Shown: piece after piece, positions 17,197-26,644 of the stretch
Layout: each line of letters begins with the position of its first letter
Numbering within the stretch: the stretch's first letter is position 1
NCBI GenBank assembly: GCA_947630835.1
Contig: CANRIZ010000010.1
Location: 1 to 64,000, forward strand
Length of the DNA: 64,000 bases
Direction: 5' to 3'
From: an uncultured Clostridia bacterium
GTDB lineage: Bacteria > Bacillota > Clostridia > Oscillospirales > Acutalibacteraceae
Position numbers and translations under genes: made by a program
Notes under the pieces: model-generated
The model's input: the letters and a program-made list of their open reading frames with translations, nothing else
Database searches by the model: none
Told to the model about the DNA's origin: nothing

Positions 17197-18555
17197 ATGA
17201 AATACACAGCAAGCGATATTGAAAACTACAAAAGCACCCACGCCGGAATTTGCGTTGAAAACGGCAAAATCAATGTTGAATTGTATGATAAATACGGCGT
17301 AAAGAGGGGACTCAGGGATAAAAACGGTAAGGGCGTTGTTGCGGGACTTACTGCTATTTCAGAGGTTACCGCGTTTAAGGAAACGCCCGAGGGCAGAGTA
17401 CCGTGCGACGGCGAGCTTTCCTACAGGGGAATAAACGTTATAGACTTGATAAAGGGCAGGGGAAACAACCGCTTCGGCTTTGAGGAGGCAACCTATCTTT
17501 TGCTTTTCGGCAGTCTGCCCACAAAAGAGCAGCTTGAGGAGTTTACCGGCGTTTTGGCGTATCTTCGCACCTTGCCTACGAATTTTACCCGAGACGTAAT
17601 TATGAAGGCGCCGAGCAGGGATATTATGAATTCGCTTACAAAAAGCGTTTTAACCCTTGCCGCTTATGATGACAGGGCGTCGGATTTGAGCATTGACAAC
17701 GTGCTGGGACAGTGCCTCAGGCTGATAAGCTGTTTCCCGATGCTTTCCGTCTACGCTTATCACGCTTACAACCACTACGACTGTGACGATTCTTTCTATA
17801 TACACAGACCCGACCCCGAGCTTTCAACGGCGGAGAATATTTTAAGAATGCTTCGTCCGGATATGCAATACACTCAGCTTGAAGCCAAGGTGCTTGATAT
17901 TGCGCTCGTTTTGCATATGGAGCATGGCGGCGGCAACAATTCCTCCTTTACCACGCATGTCGTCACTTCGGCGGGCTCGGATACCTATGCTACGGTGGCG
18001 GCGGCTCTCTGCTCGCTTAAAGGCCCTAAGCACGGCGGCGCGAATATCAAGGTAGTCGAGATGATGGACGATTTAAAGCAAAACGTGGCGGATATTAAGG
18101 ACGACGACGAGGTAAGAGCATATCTCACCAAGCTTGTCGATAAGCAGGCGTTTGACAAAAAAGGGCTTATTTACGGAATGGGCCACGCTATTTATTCCGT
18201 TTCCGACCCGAGAGCGAGGGTGTTCCGTTCCTTCGTCAAGGCTCTTGCGATAGAAAAGGGAAGAACCGATGACTTTGAACTTTACAGTAAGGTTGAGGAG
18301 ATAGGCAAGGAAATAATCGCCCAAAAGAGGAAAATCTACAAGGGAGTAAGCATAAACGTGGATTTCTTCAGCGGCTTTGTTTACAGTATGCTGTCAATCC
18401 CCCGCGAGCTTTTTACTCCGATGTTCGCCGTGGCAAGGCTTTCGGGCTGGTCGGCGCACAGGATAGAGGAGCTTATCAATGCCGATAAGATTATACGTCC
18501 GGCATATACAAGCGTGGGCGAAAAGCAGTTGTATGTTCCTCTTGAGGAAAGATAA
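17197..18555 (+). CDS. gltA: Citrate synthase
   Basis: A 452-aa citrate/2-methylcitrate synthase; it condenses acetyl-CoA with oxaloacetate. Conserved parts are LSYRGINVIDLI, the histidine motif MEHGGGNNSSFTTHVVTSAGSD (shown in pieces; about residues 245-266), LKGPKHGGAN, YGMGHAIYSVSDPRA with the catalytic His and Asp, and the C-terminal Arg region. The ATG at 17197 has AAAGG 11 bases upstream; the in-frame GTG at 17185 overlaps that SD. TATAAT at 17134-17139 marks a probable promoter, though I see no clear -35. In an anaerobe it probably serves glutamate synthesis. It stands alone. Confidence 0.94.
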   Translation: MKYTASDIENYKSTHAGICVENGKINVELYDKYGVKRGLRDKNGKGVVAGLTAISEVTAFKETPEGRVPCDGELSYRGINVIDLIKGRGNNRFGFEEATYLLLFGSLPTKEQLEEFTGVLAYLRTLPTNFTRDVIMKAPSRDIMNSLTKSVLTLAAYDDRASDLSIDNVLGQCLRLISCFPMLSVYAYHAYNHYDCDDSFYIHRPDPELSTAENILRMLRPDMQYTQLEAKVLDIALVLHMEHGGGNNSSFTTHVVTSAGSDTYATVAAALCSLKGPKHGGANIKVVEMMDDLKQNVADIKDDDEVRAYLTKLVDKQAFDKKGLIYGMGHAIYSVSDPRARVFRSFVKALAIEKGRTDDFELYSKVEEIGKEIIAQKRKIYKGVSINVDFFSGFVYSMLSIPRELFTPMFAVARLSGWSAHRIEELINADKIIRPAYTSVGEKQLYVPLEER

Positions 18556-18683
18556 TCCCTTCCCCATATCCGCATATACATAGTTTTCAAAAATAATAAA
18601 AGAGAAAAACATATAAAAGCGCGAGAAAAACGGAGAAAACCGAAGATATTACCCTCGCCCGTTAAAATTTTTCAAAAAATATG

Positions 18684-18712
18684 TTGACTAATTTTTGTTT
18701 CGGTGGTATTAT
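18684..18712 (+). promoter_or_regulatory. Promoter for rplM-rpsI
   Basis: TTGACT (18684-18689), 17-bp spacer, TATTAT (18707-18712), giving a leader of about 35 bases. Confidence 0.75.
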
Positions 18713-18754
18713 ATGCGGGCAATAAAACAAAATTAATATTCGGAGGAAAATGCT

Positions 18755-19183
18755 ATGTCAACTTATATGCCCAAGGCAGGCGACATAACCCGCGAGTGGT
18801 ATGTTCTCGACGCAGAAGGCAGAACTCTCGGCAGCGTAGCCGCCGAAGCGGCGCACCTTCTTCGCGGTAAGCATAAGCCGACTTTCGCTCCCCATGCGGA
18901 CTGCGGCGATTTTGTTATAGTTACTAACGTTGATAAGATTGTTCTCACAGGCAACAAGCTTGAAAAGAAAATGTATTATCATCACACAGGCTATATCGGC
19001 AATATGAAAAAAATCCAGTACAAAACTCTTATGGCTCAAAAGCCCGAGTTTGTACTTAAAAAGGCAGTTAAGGGTATGCTTCCCGCCAACACAATCGGGG
19101 CAAAATCTCTTACAAGGCTTCGTGTTTACTGCGGCGCTGAGCATCCTCATCAGGCACAGCAGCCCAAGGTAAGGGAATTTTAA
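18755..19183 (+). CDS. rplM: 50S ribosomal protein L13
   Basis: A 142-aa protein with the L13 hallmarks REWYVLDAEGRTLGSVA, HLLRGKHKPTFAPHADCGDFVIV and KMYYHHTGYIGN. Length is exactly usual. SD CGGAGGAAAA precedes the ATG and rpsI follows after 19 bases, the standard rplM-rpsI pair. Confidence 0.98.
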   Translation: MSTYMPKAGDITREWYVLDAEGRTLGSVAAEAAHLLRGKHKPTFAPHADCGDFVIVTNVDKIVLTGNKLEKKMYYHHTGYIGNMKKIQYKTLMAQKPEFVLKKAVKGMLPANTIGAKSLTRLRVYCGAEHPHQAQQPKVREF

Positions 19184-19202
19184 GAAAGGGAGGCAAAAAT
19201 AA

Positions 19203-19601
19203 ATGTACGAATCAACACCTTATTTTTACGGTACAGGCAGAAGAAAGAAATCCGTAGCAAGAGTTCGCGTATATGCAGGTACAGGTAAAATTACAATCAA
19301 CAACAGGGATATTGACGACTATTTCGGTCTTGAAACCTTAAAGCTCGTTGTTCGTCAGCCTCTCGCGCTTACAGGCTTGACGGATAAATTCGACATCGTC
19401 TGCACGGTTGCGGGCGGCGGCGTTACGGGTCAGTCCGGCGCTATCCGCCACGGTCTTTCAAGAGCGCTTCTTCAGTACGACGAAAATCTCCGTCCGGCTC
19501 TCAAGAAGGCAGGCTTCCTTACCCGCGACCCGAGAATGAAGGAAAGAAAGAAATACGGTCTTAAAGGCGCTCGTCGCGCACCCCAGTTCTCAAAGAGATA
19601 A
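19203..19601 (+). CDS. rpsI: 30S ribosomal protein S9
   Basis: A 132-aa protein ending [17 protein letters not shown], the basic C-terminal tail of S9 that reaches the P-site t[21 protein letters not shown] and [19 protein letters not shown] are the family motifs. It follows rplM in one transcript and is closed by a terminator. Confidence 0.98.
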   Translation: MYESTPYFYGTGRRKKSVARVRVYAGTGKITINNRDIDDYFGLETLKLVVRQPLALTGLTDKFDIVCTVAGGGVTGQSGAIRHGLSRALLQYDENLRPALKKAGFLTRDPRMKERKKYGLKGARRAPQFSKR

Positions 19602-19624
19602 TTTCTTCAAATTCAATAAAGCCA

Positions 19625-19652
19625 AGCCCTCGTTTTTCGGGGGCTTTCTTAT
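19625..19652 (+). terminator. Terminator after rpsI
   Basis: AGCCCTCG (19625-19632), TTTTT loop, CGGGGGCT (19638-19645) with one G-T pair, then TTCTTATT. Confidence 0.8.
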
Positions 19653-19742
19653 TCGGACAAAGAGTATAGGCGGCTTTTGCCGCATTAACAGGGAATAAAC
19701 AGCTTGTTCTGTTTAAATAATTGAAAAGGATAAGGGATAAAT

Positions 19743-21140
19743 ATGTCAAAAACACTGCCGAAAGGCAAAATGTACCGTTACTGTCTGGCGGACGTCGCCA
19801 AGGGACTTTTCAACGGTATGATAGGAAATTACCTGCTGTATTTCTTTCAACCTACCGTAAAAAGCGGTTTGCCCAATCTTTTGCCTCAAAACAAGCTTTT
19901 GGGCTTTATAACGGTTATGGCGCTGATTACGGGCGTCGGCAAGGTCGTTGACGCCGTTACCGACCCGTTGGTTGCTTCCCTTTCGGACAAATGCGGTCAT
20001 AAGGACGGCAGACGTATGCCTTTTATGCGCTTTGCGGCGCTTCCTTATGCGCTGTCATTACTGCTTATTTTCTATGCGCCGTTTAAGAACGGCTCTGTGG
20101 GCAACGCAATTTGGGTTGGCTTCTTCCTTGTTGCGTATTACGTTTCATATACGTTTTTCTTTATTCCGAGAAACGCTCTCGTTCCCGAAATAATACCCGA
20201 CGCAAACGTCAGGGTAGGCTACTATACGGTCAGCACGGCGTTCTTTATGGGCTCAAGCGCATTTATGTATGCGGCTACGCTGTTTGTCGATTTGCTTAAA
20301 AACGCTGGACTTTCGCCGCTTTGGGCGTGGCGTGCGGTGTTCACTTTCTTTGTGGCAATAGGTATAGTTTGCCTTTTGTTGAGTTCCTATGCGTTTAACG
20401 AAAAGGATTACGTTAAGGAAAGCGTTAAACCCTCCACCTCGCTTATAAAATCCTTCGGTCTGGTTTTAAGAAACCGCAACTTTGTTATTTTCAGCCTCGG
20501 CGATTTATTCAGCTTTATCTCGCTTTGCTTTTTTGAAACGGCGATGCTTTACTACATAACAATGCTTTTGAACATTGAAGAAGGTCAGGTATTCTACGTT
20601 TTGCTTGCCGCTATAGTAACGGCGATTTGCCTGTTCCCGGTTATCGTTAAGATTTGCAGAAGGTTCAATAAAAAAATACCGCTGATAATCGCAAGCGCAA
20701 TTTTCACCCTGGTATTTGCCTTTATTTACGTCGGCGACAAAATTGCCGCCCTGCTTCCCGGACGCGAGCTTATAATCGGAATAGGCGTCGGCATATTGGT
20801 TGCGTTCCCGTTTGCCGCAATCAATATACTCCCGCAGTCGGTTATCTCCGATATTATTCAGCTCGACTGCCTTGAAAGCGGGGTAAACAGAGAGGGCATA
20901 TTCTCCGCCGTAAAAACCTTCCTTGAAAAAATTGCCGTAAGCGTGGCTATGATGATAGTATCGAGCGTGCTGTCCGTCGGCGCGTTAAACGGCGAATCGG
21001 TCGGTATGCAGGGGGTTAAGCTTACCGGCGTGTATGCCGGAGTGTTCAGCTTGCTGTCTTTAATTTTGTTTGCCGTTTATAACGATAAAAAGGTTACGCA
21101 AGGCATCAAAAAGTACGACGATAAGGGAGATAAGCAATGA
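19743..21140 (+). CDS. Major facilitator, glycoside-pentoside-hexuronide:cation symporter type
   Basis: A 465-aa protein with about twelve hydrophobic segments. The N-terminal YCLADVAKGLFNGMIGNYL, the conserved VVDAVTDPLVASLSDKCGHKDGRRMPFM stretch (read in pieces) and TFFFIPRNALVPEIIPD are typical of the GPH family, which takes up sugars with sodium or protons. The substrate cannot be named; the next two genes (M20 peptidase, ATC hydrolase-like) suggest it may import an amide or peptide-like compound instead. SD AAAGGATAAGGG precedes the ATG and the M20 gene overlaps its end by 4 bases. Confidence 0.82.
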   Translation: MSKTLPKGKMYRYCLADVAKGLFNGMIGNYLLYFFQPTVKSGLPNLLPQNKLLGFITVMALITGVGKVVDAVTDPLVASLSDKCGHKDGRRMPFMRFAALPYALSLLLIFYAPFKNGSVGNAIWVGFFLVAYYVSYTFFFIPRNALVPEIIPDANVRVGYYTVSTAFFMGSSAFMYAATLFVDLLKNAGLSPLWAWRAVFTFFVAIGIVCLLLSSYAFNEKDYVKESVKPSTSLIKSFGLVLRNRNFVIFSLGDLFSFISLCFFETAMLYYITMLLNIEEGQVFYVLLAAIVTAICLFPVIVKICRRFNKKIPLIIASAIFTLVFAFIYVGDKIAALLPGRELIIGIGVGILVAFPFAAINILPQSVISDIIQLDCLESGVNREGIFSAVKTFLEKIAVSVAMMIVSSVLSVGALNGESVGMQGVKLTGVYAGVFSLLSLILFAVYNDKKVTQGIKKYDDKGDKQ

Positions 21141-22525
21141 AAAAACGTGCTTTAGGTTCAGAGGAAAACAGGAAAAACGTTTCCGCTCGGAAGCTTTCTG
21201 ATTATACCGATACGCTTTCCCGTATGATAAATTGCAAAACCGTGTTTACTCACGACGAGCAAAACAAGGCGGAATTTGAAAAATTCTATAAGCTTATTGA
21301 GGAACGTTTCCCCGCGCTTTCAAAAAGGGCGGAGCGCTTGACGTTCGGCGGAGGCTGCTTCGTTTATGTAATCAGGGGCAAGAACGCCGAAAAGAATATT
21401 ATGCTGATGTCGCATCACGATGTCGTCGACGGCGGCGAGGGCTGGAATACAGACCCATTTGACGCCGTGATTAAGGACGGCTCGATGTACGGCAGGGGAA
21501 CCATTGATACAAAAACTCCGCTTTTTGCCGAGCTTCAGGCTTGCGAGGAGCTTATAAACGAGGATTTTTCCTTTGAAGGCATAAACCTTTACATAGGTTC
21601 TTCAAATAACGAGGAGCTTTGCGGCGACGGTATGGTGCTTGCGACTCGGTATTTTAAAGAAAACGGTATTCGTTTTGACATAGTTTTCGACGAGGGCGGA
21701 GCTATTACCGCGGGTATGGTGCCCGGCGTTAAGGAAAAAAGCGCAATGGTAGCCGTTCACGAAAAAAGCAGGCATATGTACCGCTGTACCGCAAGGAAAA
21801 CGCAAAAGGGACACGGCGGTTTAAATCAGACTGCAAACAATACCGTTTCTCAGATGACCTCCTTTATTTACGAGGTCGAAAACGGCAAAATTTATAAGGG
21901 CGGCTTTTCAACCGAGGTGCGGGGAACTTTTGAAACGCACGCGCCGTATATGCAGTTCCCCTTAAATATAGCTATGGGCAATATCGGGCTGTTCGCCCCG
22001 CTTATCAAAAAGGTTATGCAAAAAATACCGCAGGCAAGACCTATGCTCTCAACAAGCATAGCTTTTACAACGATTTTCGGCGGCTCCTCGGAGGACCCGC
22101 AAATTTCGGCGCAGGAGGTAACTGCCACAATGTTCCTGCGCTGCGTAAGGGAAGACGATTTGTACGAGGGGCTTGAAAAAATCAAAGCCATAGCCTCAAA
22201 GTACGGAGTGGAAATCGAAGAAATCGAACGCGACTACTGTCCGCCCACCGATTATAAAACCCCGCAGTTTAAACTGCTCGAAAGCGTAATAAACGATGTT
22301 TTTCCCGACGTAATCGTGTCGCCGTTCCTTTTGGTTGCGGGTACGGACGCAAGACGCTTCGGCGAGGTTGCGGACAATATCTTCCGTTTCGCTCCGATTG
22401 ATTTGGATTCGGAGCAATACGCCTCCGTTCACGGCGCAAACGAACATATCAAAATTAAAAACGTAGGTCAGTGCGTATGCTTTTACAGGCAGTTGATTAA
22501 AAAATATATTTCTGCTTTGAAATAA
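21137..22525 (+). CDS. M20 family metallopeptidase
   Basis: A 462-aa zinc peptidase of the ArgE/DapE/carboxypeptidase group. Metal ligands can be seen in IMLMSHHDVVDGGEGW (His near residue 95), DTKTPLFAE (bridging Asp), SSNNEELCGDG (Glu), DIVFDEGG and the C-terminal VHGANEHI. LVAGTDARRFGEV is also family-typical. It hydrolyses an amide bond of a small peptide or acylated amino acid; the exact substrate is unknown. Overlap with the transporter upstream and a 12-base gap to the next gene point to one uptake and hydrolysis unit. No signal peptide, so it acts in the cytoplasm. Confidence 0.88.
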   Translation: MKKRALGSEENRKNVSARKLSDYTDTLSRMINCKTVFTHDEQNKAEFEKFYKLIEERFPALSKRAERLTFGGGCFVYVIRGKNAEKNIMLMSHHDVVDGGEGWNTDPFDAVIKDGSMYGRGTIDTKTPLFAELQACEELINEDFSFEGINLYIGSSNNEELCGDGMVLATRYFKENGIRFDIVFDEGGAITAGMVPGVKEKSAMVAVHEKSRHMYRCTARKTQKGHGGLNQTANNTVSQMTSFIYEVENGKIYKGGFSTEVRGTFETHAPYMQFPLNIAMGNIGLFAPLIKKVMQKIPQARPMLSTSIAFTTIFGGSSEDPQISAQEVTATMFLRCVREDDLYEGLEKIKAIASKYGVEIEEIERDYCPPTDYKTPQFKLLESVINDVFPDVIVSPFLLVAGTDARRFGEVADNIFRFAPIDLDSEQYASVHGANEHIKIKNVGQCVCFYRQLIKKYISALK

Positions 22526-22537
22526 GGAGAGGGAAAA

Positions 22538-23038
22538 ATGAGCATTAAAAACGAACCCAAGGTGAAAACACCGATAACCGTCGCAATCAGAGAACAGCTT
22601 GAGCACCGCGCTCTGTGGATGTATCTGCTGTGCGACGAGGCAAAGAAAAAAGGGCTTGATTCAACCGAATACGCCCCCGACGCAATCAGGCGCTGCGGAC
22701 TGTATCAGGGCGCGTTGTTTCGTGAAAAGGGGAAAATGGGCAATTCCTTAAAGGGGTTAAAAAAGTCGCTGTTCACCGTCTTTGCGCAGGTGATTTTTGA
22801 AATGAAAATCAAACAGTGCGACGACGATCACCTTTTTATAGATTTTCATTATTGCCCGCTTGTTAAGGCTTGGCAGAAGCAGGGCTGTACCGATGAGGAA
22901 ATCAGGGTGCTCTGCGACCATGCCATGTGCGGCGACAGGGGCATAGCGGAAAGCTTCGGCTGTGTGCTTGATTTGCCCAAAACAATCGCAAGGGGCGACG
23001 ACGTCTGCGAAATACGCTTCCACCGCCCCGGCAAATAA
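22538..23038 (+). CDS. L-2-amino-thiazoline-4-carboxylic acid hydrolase family protein
   Basis: A 166-aa protein. HRALWMYLLCDEAKKKG near the start, DFHYCPLVKAWQKQGC in the middle and LCDHAMCGDRGIAESFGC near residue 130 match the ATC hydrolase family, whose characterised member opens 2-aminothiazoline-4-carboxylate on the way to cysteine. The conserved cysteines and the histidine of DHAMCGDR are present. Members in gut Clostridia are seldom characterised, so the substrate is inference. It ends the transporter-peptidase operon, with SD AAGGAGAGGG, and is closed by a hairpin shared with the convergent sigma gene. Confidence 0.8.
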   Translation: MSIKNEPKVKTPITVAIREQLEHRALWMYLLCDEAKKKGLDSTEYAPDAIRRCGLYQGALFREKGKMGNSLKGLKKSLFTVFAQVIFEMKIKQCDDDHLFIDFHYCPLVKAWQKQGCTDEEIRVLCDHAMCGDRGIAESFGCVLDLPKTIARGDDVCEIRFHRPGK

Positions 23039-23068
23039 AAATACTTTATATAAAAGCACATAATAATT

Positions 23069-23101
23069 CCCCTGTCGGCGCTTAAAAAGCTCGGCAGGGG
23101 C
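23069..23101. terminator. Bidirectional terminator between convergent genes
   Basis: CCCCTG(T)CG (from 23069) pairs with CGGCAGGGG (to 23100) around an inner GC..TTAAAA..GC loop, with CTTATTTC on the plus side and AATTATTATG on the minus side. Confidence 0.7.
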
Positions 23102-23569
23102 TTATTTCATTTTGCTTTTTAAAATGCTTTTTATCGTCTGAAGCCTTGACCTCACGGCGGAAGCGGAAATACCTATGACCTTTGATATTTCTCTGCTTGT
23201 AAAGCCGTCGCTTTTCATGGTGATTATCGTTTTGTCCTCGTAAGAAAGGCAGGATAAAACGGACATCATTTCCGCATAGCTTACAAAATCGCTTTCCCCC
23301 TTTATTTCAAATACTGCCGGCAGATCTTCAATCGAGATGAAATTCGCCCGCTTTTTGTAAAAGTCGATAAGTACATTTTTGGCGCAGGCAAACAAAAACG
23401 GCTTGTACGAGCGTATGGTGCTTTCGGTAAGCGTAAACGCCCATATTTTTAAAAAGGTTTGCTGAGTCAGGTCGTCGACGTCGTCGGCAGGGGCTTTTTT
23501 TGCAAAATACGACCTGACGGAGAAATAATATTTTTTATAAAGTTCTTCAAATGTATCCTTGCGGTTCAA
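23102..23569 (-). CDS. ECF-type RNA polymerase sigma factor
   Basis: A 155-aa sigma-70 family protein. Residues about 8-75 contain region 2 (YFSVRSYFAKKAPADDVDDL, LTQQTFLKIWAF) and residues about 100-150 region 4 with a helix-turn-helix (KSDGFTSREISKVIGISASAVRSRLQ). No regions 1 or 3, hence the ECF group. The start is TTG at 23569 with GGAGGGG upstream. It follows an unknown repeat protein by 24 bases in one transcript. No anti-sigma membrane protein is visible, so how it is held inactive is open. Confidence 0.88.
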   Translation of the reverse strand: MNRKDTFEELYKKYYFSVRSYFAKKAPADDVDDLTQQTFLKIWAFTLTESTIRSYKPFLFACAKNVLIDFYKKRANFISIEDLPAVFEIKGESDFVSYAEMMSVLSCLSYEDKTIITMKSDGFTSREISKVIGISASAVRSRLQTIKSILKSKMK

Positions 23570-23593
23570 GCTGTAAACACCCCTCCGGATTGT

Positions 23594-24253
23594 TTATGAC
23601 TTTTTGCTCTTTATAATCTCTATGCAGTTGCCGACCTTTGAGTTGTTTTCAACATAGCCTACAAGATGCTTGCCGCAGGAAATTGTGTTGCCGGCAAGAA
23701 AACGGATACCTTTTTCTCTCAGCATATCCGAGGTGACGTCGCTGCTCACGGTTATGCTGTTGCCCGCAATTATATATGTGCCGGGCTTCGCTTCGTTTAC
23801 AAAATCGGGGCTAACGGTAACGGTATTGGAGAAAATTTTAATCATATCCGCTTCAAAATCGTCGCAAAACGACAAGCCGTTTGCACAGGTGATAATAACA
23901 TTTGAACTCTTTTGAATAAGCAAAATCCCGTTAAAGCTTAAGCTTATCTCCAAATCCTTCGGCAAATCGCATACTATGCATATGCCGTTTAAAAAGTACT
24001 CGGTATCCTTTTGAACCATATTGCCCGTAAGAATAAAGGTACCGTTCATCTCTTTAAATTCTCTGTCCTTGGGTATATAACGGATTGTCGCCACGTTCGT
24101 AATCTCTATTTCGCCGAACGCTTCAAGAGCTTCCTCGTCGTCCGACATAATCAGAACGGCGACGTTTTTTATTGACTCTATTTTTCTCAGCGCCTCCGGA
24201 GAATACTTCCTTAAATCAAGTCTCGGTACGTTTGCTATTTTCTTTTTAGCCAT
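23594..24253 (-). CDS. Unknown protein with short beta-solenoid-like repeats, co-transcribed with ECF sigma
   Basis: A 219-aa protein I do not recognise. After a basic start (MAKKKIANVPRLDLRKYS) it shows hydrophobic repeats of about 19 residues: MNGTFILTGNMV, LNGICIVCDLPK, FNGILLIQKSSN, then KPGTYIIAGNSITVSSDV and KGIRFLAGNTISCGKHL. Such short repeated beta strands with Gly/Asn turns are what bactofilin-like or other beta-helix proteins look like. No signal peptide or membrane segment, so it is probably cytoplasmic. It has a good SD (AAAGGAGC) and its own consensus promoter, and precedes the sigma factor gene by 24 bases. It may be a structural protein or a regulator of that sigma factor; both are guesses. 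Confidence 0.7.
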   Translation of the reverse strand: MAKKKIANVPRLDLRKYSPEALRKIESIKNVAVLIMSDDEEALEAFGEIEITNVATIRYIPKDREFKEMNGTFILTGNMVQKDTEYFLNGICIVCDLPKDLEISLSFNGILLIQKSSNVIITCANGLSFCDDFEADMIKIFSNTVTVSPDFVNEAKPGTYIIAGNSITVSSDVTSDMLREKGIRFLAGNTISCGKHLVGYVENNSKVGNCIEIIKSKKS

Positions 24254-24315
24254 ATTAACAGCTCCTTTTTCATTTATTTATTAAGACGTATATAATTTTA
24301 AAACTGTCCGTAAAA

Positions 24316-24344
24316 ATTATATAATTTTTAAATTTTCTTTTCAA
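24316..24344 (-). promoter_or_regulatory. Promoter of the unknown protein/ECF sigma operon
   Basis: On the minus strand TTGAAA (24339-24344), a 17-bp spacer and a perfect TATAAT (24316-24321). This is a housekeeping-type promoter, not one obviously read by an ECF sigma. Confidence 0.75.
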
Positions 24345-24363
24345 CAACCGTCGTATTTTTAGG

Positions 24364-24392
24364 TTGAAAATGTATATCGATGTTGGTATAAT
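24364..24392 (+). promoter_or_regulatory. Promoter for araA-araD
   Basis: TTGAAA (24364-24369), 17-bp spacer, TATAAT (24387-24392), 30 bases before the araA start. It is back to back with the minus-strand promoter at 24316-24344. I see no clear AraR-like palindrome. Confidence 0.75.
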
Positions 24393-24422
24393 TAATGTAA
24401 CTAATACAAAGGTGGTAAAATT

Positions 24423-25892
24423 ATGAAAAATTCCGTTTTCTATTTTGTGGTAGGTTCGCAGTTCCTTTACGGCGAGGAAACCTTGGTTGAAATCGACAAA
24501 CACTCCAAGATAATGGTTGACGGCTTCAATGCCGACAAAAATATACCCTGTACGGTAAAGTGGTTTCCCTGCGTAAAGACAAGCGAGGAAATTTACGATA
24601 TTATGAACCGTGCGAATAACGACGATAACTGCGCGGGCGTTATCACTTGGATGCACACCTTTTCACCGTCCAAAATGTGGGTAAAGGGACTTATGGCTTT
24701 AAGAAAACCCTATCTTCATCTCAATACCCAGTTTAATCGTGAAATTCCGTGGAATGATATCGATATGGATTTTATGAATCTTAACCAGTCTGCTCACGGC
24801 GACCGTGAACACGGCTACATCGCCGCCCGTTTGCGCCTTAACAGAAAGGTTATAGTAGGCTATTGGCAGGATGAGGATTTCACCGCACAAATGGGCGTTT
24901 GGATGAGAGCCGCCGTAGGCGCTGCGGAATCGAGAAAGCTCAGGGTGCTTCGTATTTCCGACAATATGCGAAACGTGGCGGTTACGGAGGGCGACAAGGT
25001 CGAGGCTCTTATCAAGCTCGGCTGGTCGGTTGATCATTACGGCGTAGGCGATATTATTTCCGAGGTTGAAAAGGTAACCGAGGAAGAAATCGACGCCCAG
25101 ATGGCGGAGTACGAAAAAGAATATATCATGGACACCGAAAATATCGAAGCCGTCCGCTATCAGGCAAAGGAGGAGGTTGCCCTTAAAAAATTCCTCGACA
25201 GGGGCAATTTCAAGGCGTTTCACACAAATTTTGAGGATTTGCAGGGGCTTCGTCAGCTTCCCGGCCTTGCCTCTCAGGATCTTATGAAAAAGGGCTACGG
25301 CTTCGGCGCGGAGGGCGACTGGAAGGTTGCCGCAATGACAAGGATTATGAAGGTTATGGCCCAGGGCATCGATAAGGGCACGGCGTTTATGGAGGATTAT
25401 ACGCTTCACCTTGAAAAGGGCGGCGAGATGATACTCGGCGCGCATATGCTTGAGGTTTGCCCGTCTATAGCCTGCGAAAAACCGAAAATTCAGGTTCATC
25501 CGCTCGGAATCGGCGACAGGGAAGACCCCGCAAGGCTTGTGTTTAAGGCGAAAAAAGGCTCTGCGATAGTCGTTTCGCTTATAGATATGGGCGACCGCTT
25601 CAGAATGATAGTAAACGATATCGAATGTCAAACCCAGGAAAACGATATGCCGAAGCTTCCCGTTGCCGGAGTGCTTTGGAAGCCGCTTCCCGATTTTAAA
25701 ACCTCGGCGGCAGCTTGGATTTATGCCGGCGGAGCGCATCATTCCGTGCTTTCATACGACCTTACGGCGGAGCATATGCGTGATTTTGCCGAGATTATGG
25801 GTATTGAATTTGTATATATCAATAAGGATACTAAAATTCCGGAATTCAGGCGTGAGCTTGAATACAACGACGTTATTTGGAGGAACAAATAA
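24423..25892 (+). CDS. araA: L-arabinose isomerase
   Basis: A 489-aa cytoplasmic enzyme converting L-arabinose to L-ribulose. Family features are [14 protein letters not shown] at the start, [46 protein letters not shown] and the metal-binding [26 protein letters not shown] region. Length is usual. SD AAAGGTGG precedes the ATG; the araD start overlaps the stop by one base. A ribulokinase gene (araB) would complete the pathway and is not in this window. Confidence 0.96.
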   Translation: MKNSVFYFVVGSQFLYGEETLVEIDKHSKIMVDGFNADKNIPCTVKWFPCVKTSEEIYDIMNRANNDDNCAGVITWMHTFSPSKMWVKGLMALRKPYLHLNTQFNREIPWNDIDMDFMNLNQSAHGDREHGYIAARLRLNRKVIVGYWQDEDFTAQMGVWMRAAVGAAESRKLRVLRISDNMRNVAVTEGDKVEALIKLGWSVDHYGVGDIISEVEKVTEEEIDAQMAEYEKEYIMDTENIEAVRYQAKEEVALKKFLDRGNFKAFHTNFEDLQGLRQLPGLASQDLMKKGYGFGAEGDWKVAAMTRIMKVMAQGIDKGTAFMEDYTLHLEKGGEMILGAHMLEVCPSIACEKPKIQVHPLGIGDREDPARLVFKAKKGSAIVVSLIDMGDRFRMIVNDIECQTQENDMPKLPVAGVLWKPLPDFKTSAAAWIYAGGAHHSVLSYDLTAEHMRDFAEIMGIEFVYINKDTKIPEFRRELEYNDVIWRNK

Positions 25893-26599
25893 TGCTTGAA
25901 AAGTTAAAGCAGGATGTTTTTGAGGCGAATATGCAGCTAAAGCGTTTCGGGCTGGTTGTTTTGACTTGGGGCAACGTATCCGCGATTGACAGTCGGACCG
26001 GCTTGGTTGTAATAAAGCCCTCCGGTGTGCCGTATGAAACGATGAGCCAAGACGATATGGTAGTTGTGGATTTGCAGGGCAATATTGTTGAAGGCAAGCT
26101 TAACCCTTCCTCCGATACGCCGACGCATCTTGAGCTTTACAGGCAGTTTAAGGATATAGGCGCGGTTGTTCACACGCACTCCGCCTGGGCGACCTCTTTT
26201 GCACAGGCAGGCAGAGAAATTAAGGCTTACGGAACAACTCATGCGGACTTTGCAAACCGCAGTATTCCCTGCACACGGGGGCTTACAAAGCAGGAGGTTG
26301 AGGGCGAGTACGAACTCAATACCGGCAAGGTAATAGTCGAGTGCTTTAAGCAAAATTCCATTAATCCCTTGGATTGTCCCGCGGTATTGATTCACCGCCA
26401 CGGACCGTTCTGTTGGGGCAAGGATTGCTTTAAGGCGGTGGAAAACGCCCTTATACTTGAAGAGGTTGCAAAAATGGCTTTCCGTACGGAGGAAATTGCG
26501 GCGGTAGAGAATAAACAGGCGGGAATAGAAAGCTATCTGCTTGATAAGCACTATAACCGCAAGCACGGTGCAAACGCCTATTACGGGCAGAAAAAATAA
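25892..26599 (+). CDS. araD: L-ribulose-5-phosphate 4-epimerase
   Basis: A 235-aa class II aldolase-family epimerase, converting L-ribulose 5-phosphate to D-xylulose 5-phosphate. The zinc-binding [14 protein letters not shown] near residue 95 and [19 protein letters not shown] near 168 are clear. I start at ATG 25892, which shares a base with the araA stop and has GGAGGAAC upstream; an in-frame TTG 15 bases earlier lies in that SD. It is translationally coupled to araA. Confidence 0.95.
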   Translation: MLEKLKQDVFEANMQLKRFGLVVLTWGNVSAIDSRTGLVVIKPSGVPYETMSQDDMVVVDLQGNIVEGKLNPSSDTPTHLELYRQFKDIGAVVHTHSAWATSFAQAGREIKAYGTTHADFANRSIPCTRGLTKQEVEGEYELNTGKVIVECFKQNSINPLDCPAVLIHRHGPFCWGKDCFKAVENALILEEVAKMAFRTEEIAAVENKQAGIESYLLDKHYNRKHGANAYYGQKK

Positions 26600-26610
26600 A
26601 AGCTTACAGC

Positions 26611-26644
26611 TTAAAAAAAGGAGAACTCTTTGCGGGTTCTCCTT
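26611..26644 (-). terminator. Terminator for the minus-strand rluA/cca operon
   Basis: AAGGAGAAC (26618-26626) pairs with GTTCTCCTT (26636-26644). On the minus strand it is followed by TTTTTTTAAG, a strong U tract. It also lies just behind araD and may stop that transcript too. Confidence 0.85.

Noticed and set aside
24699-25742. Open frame of 347 codons on the minus strand
   Set aside because: Antisense to araA, no recognisable domain.
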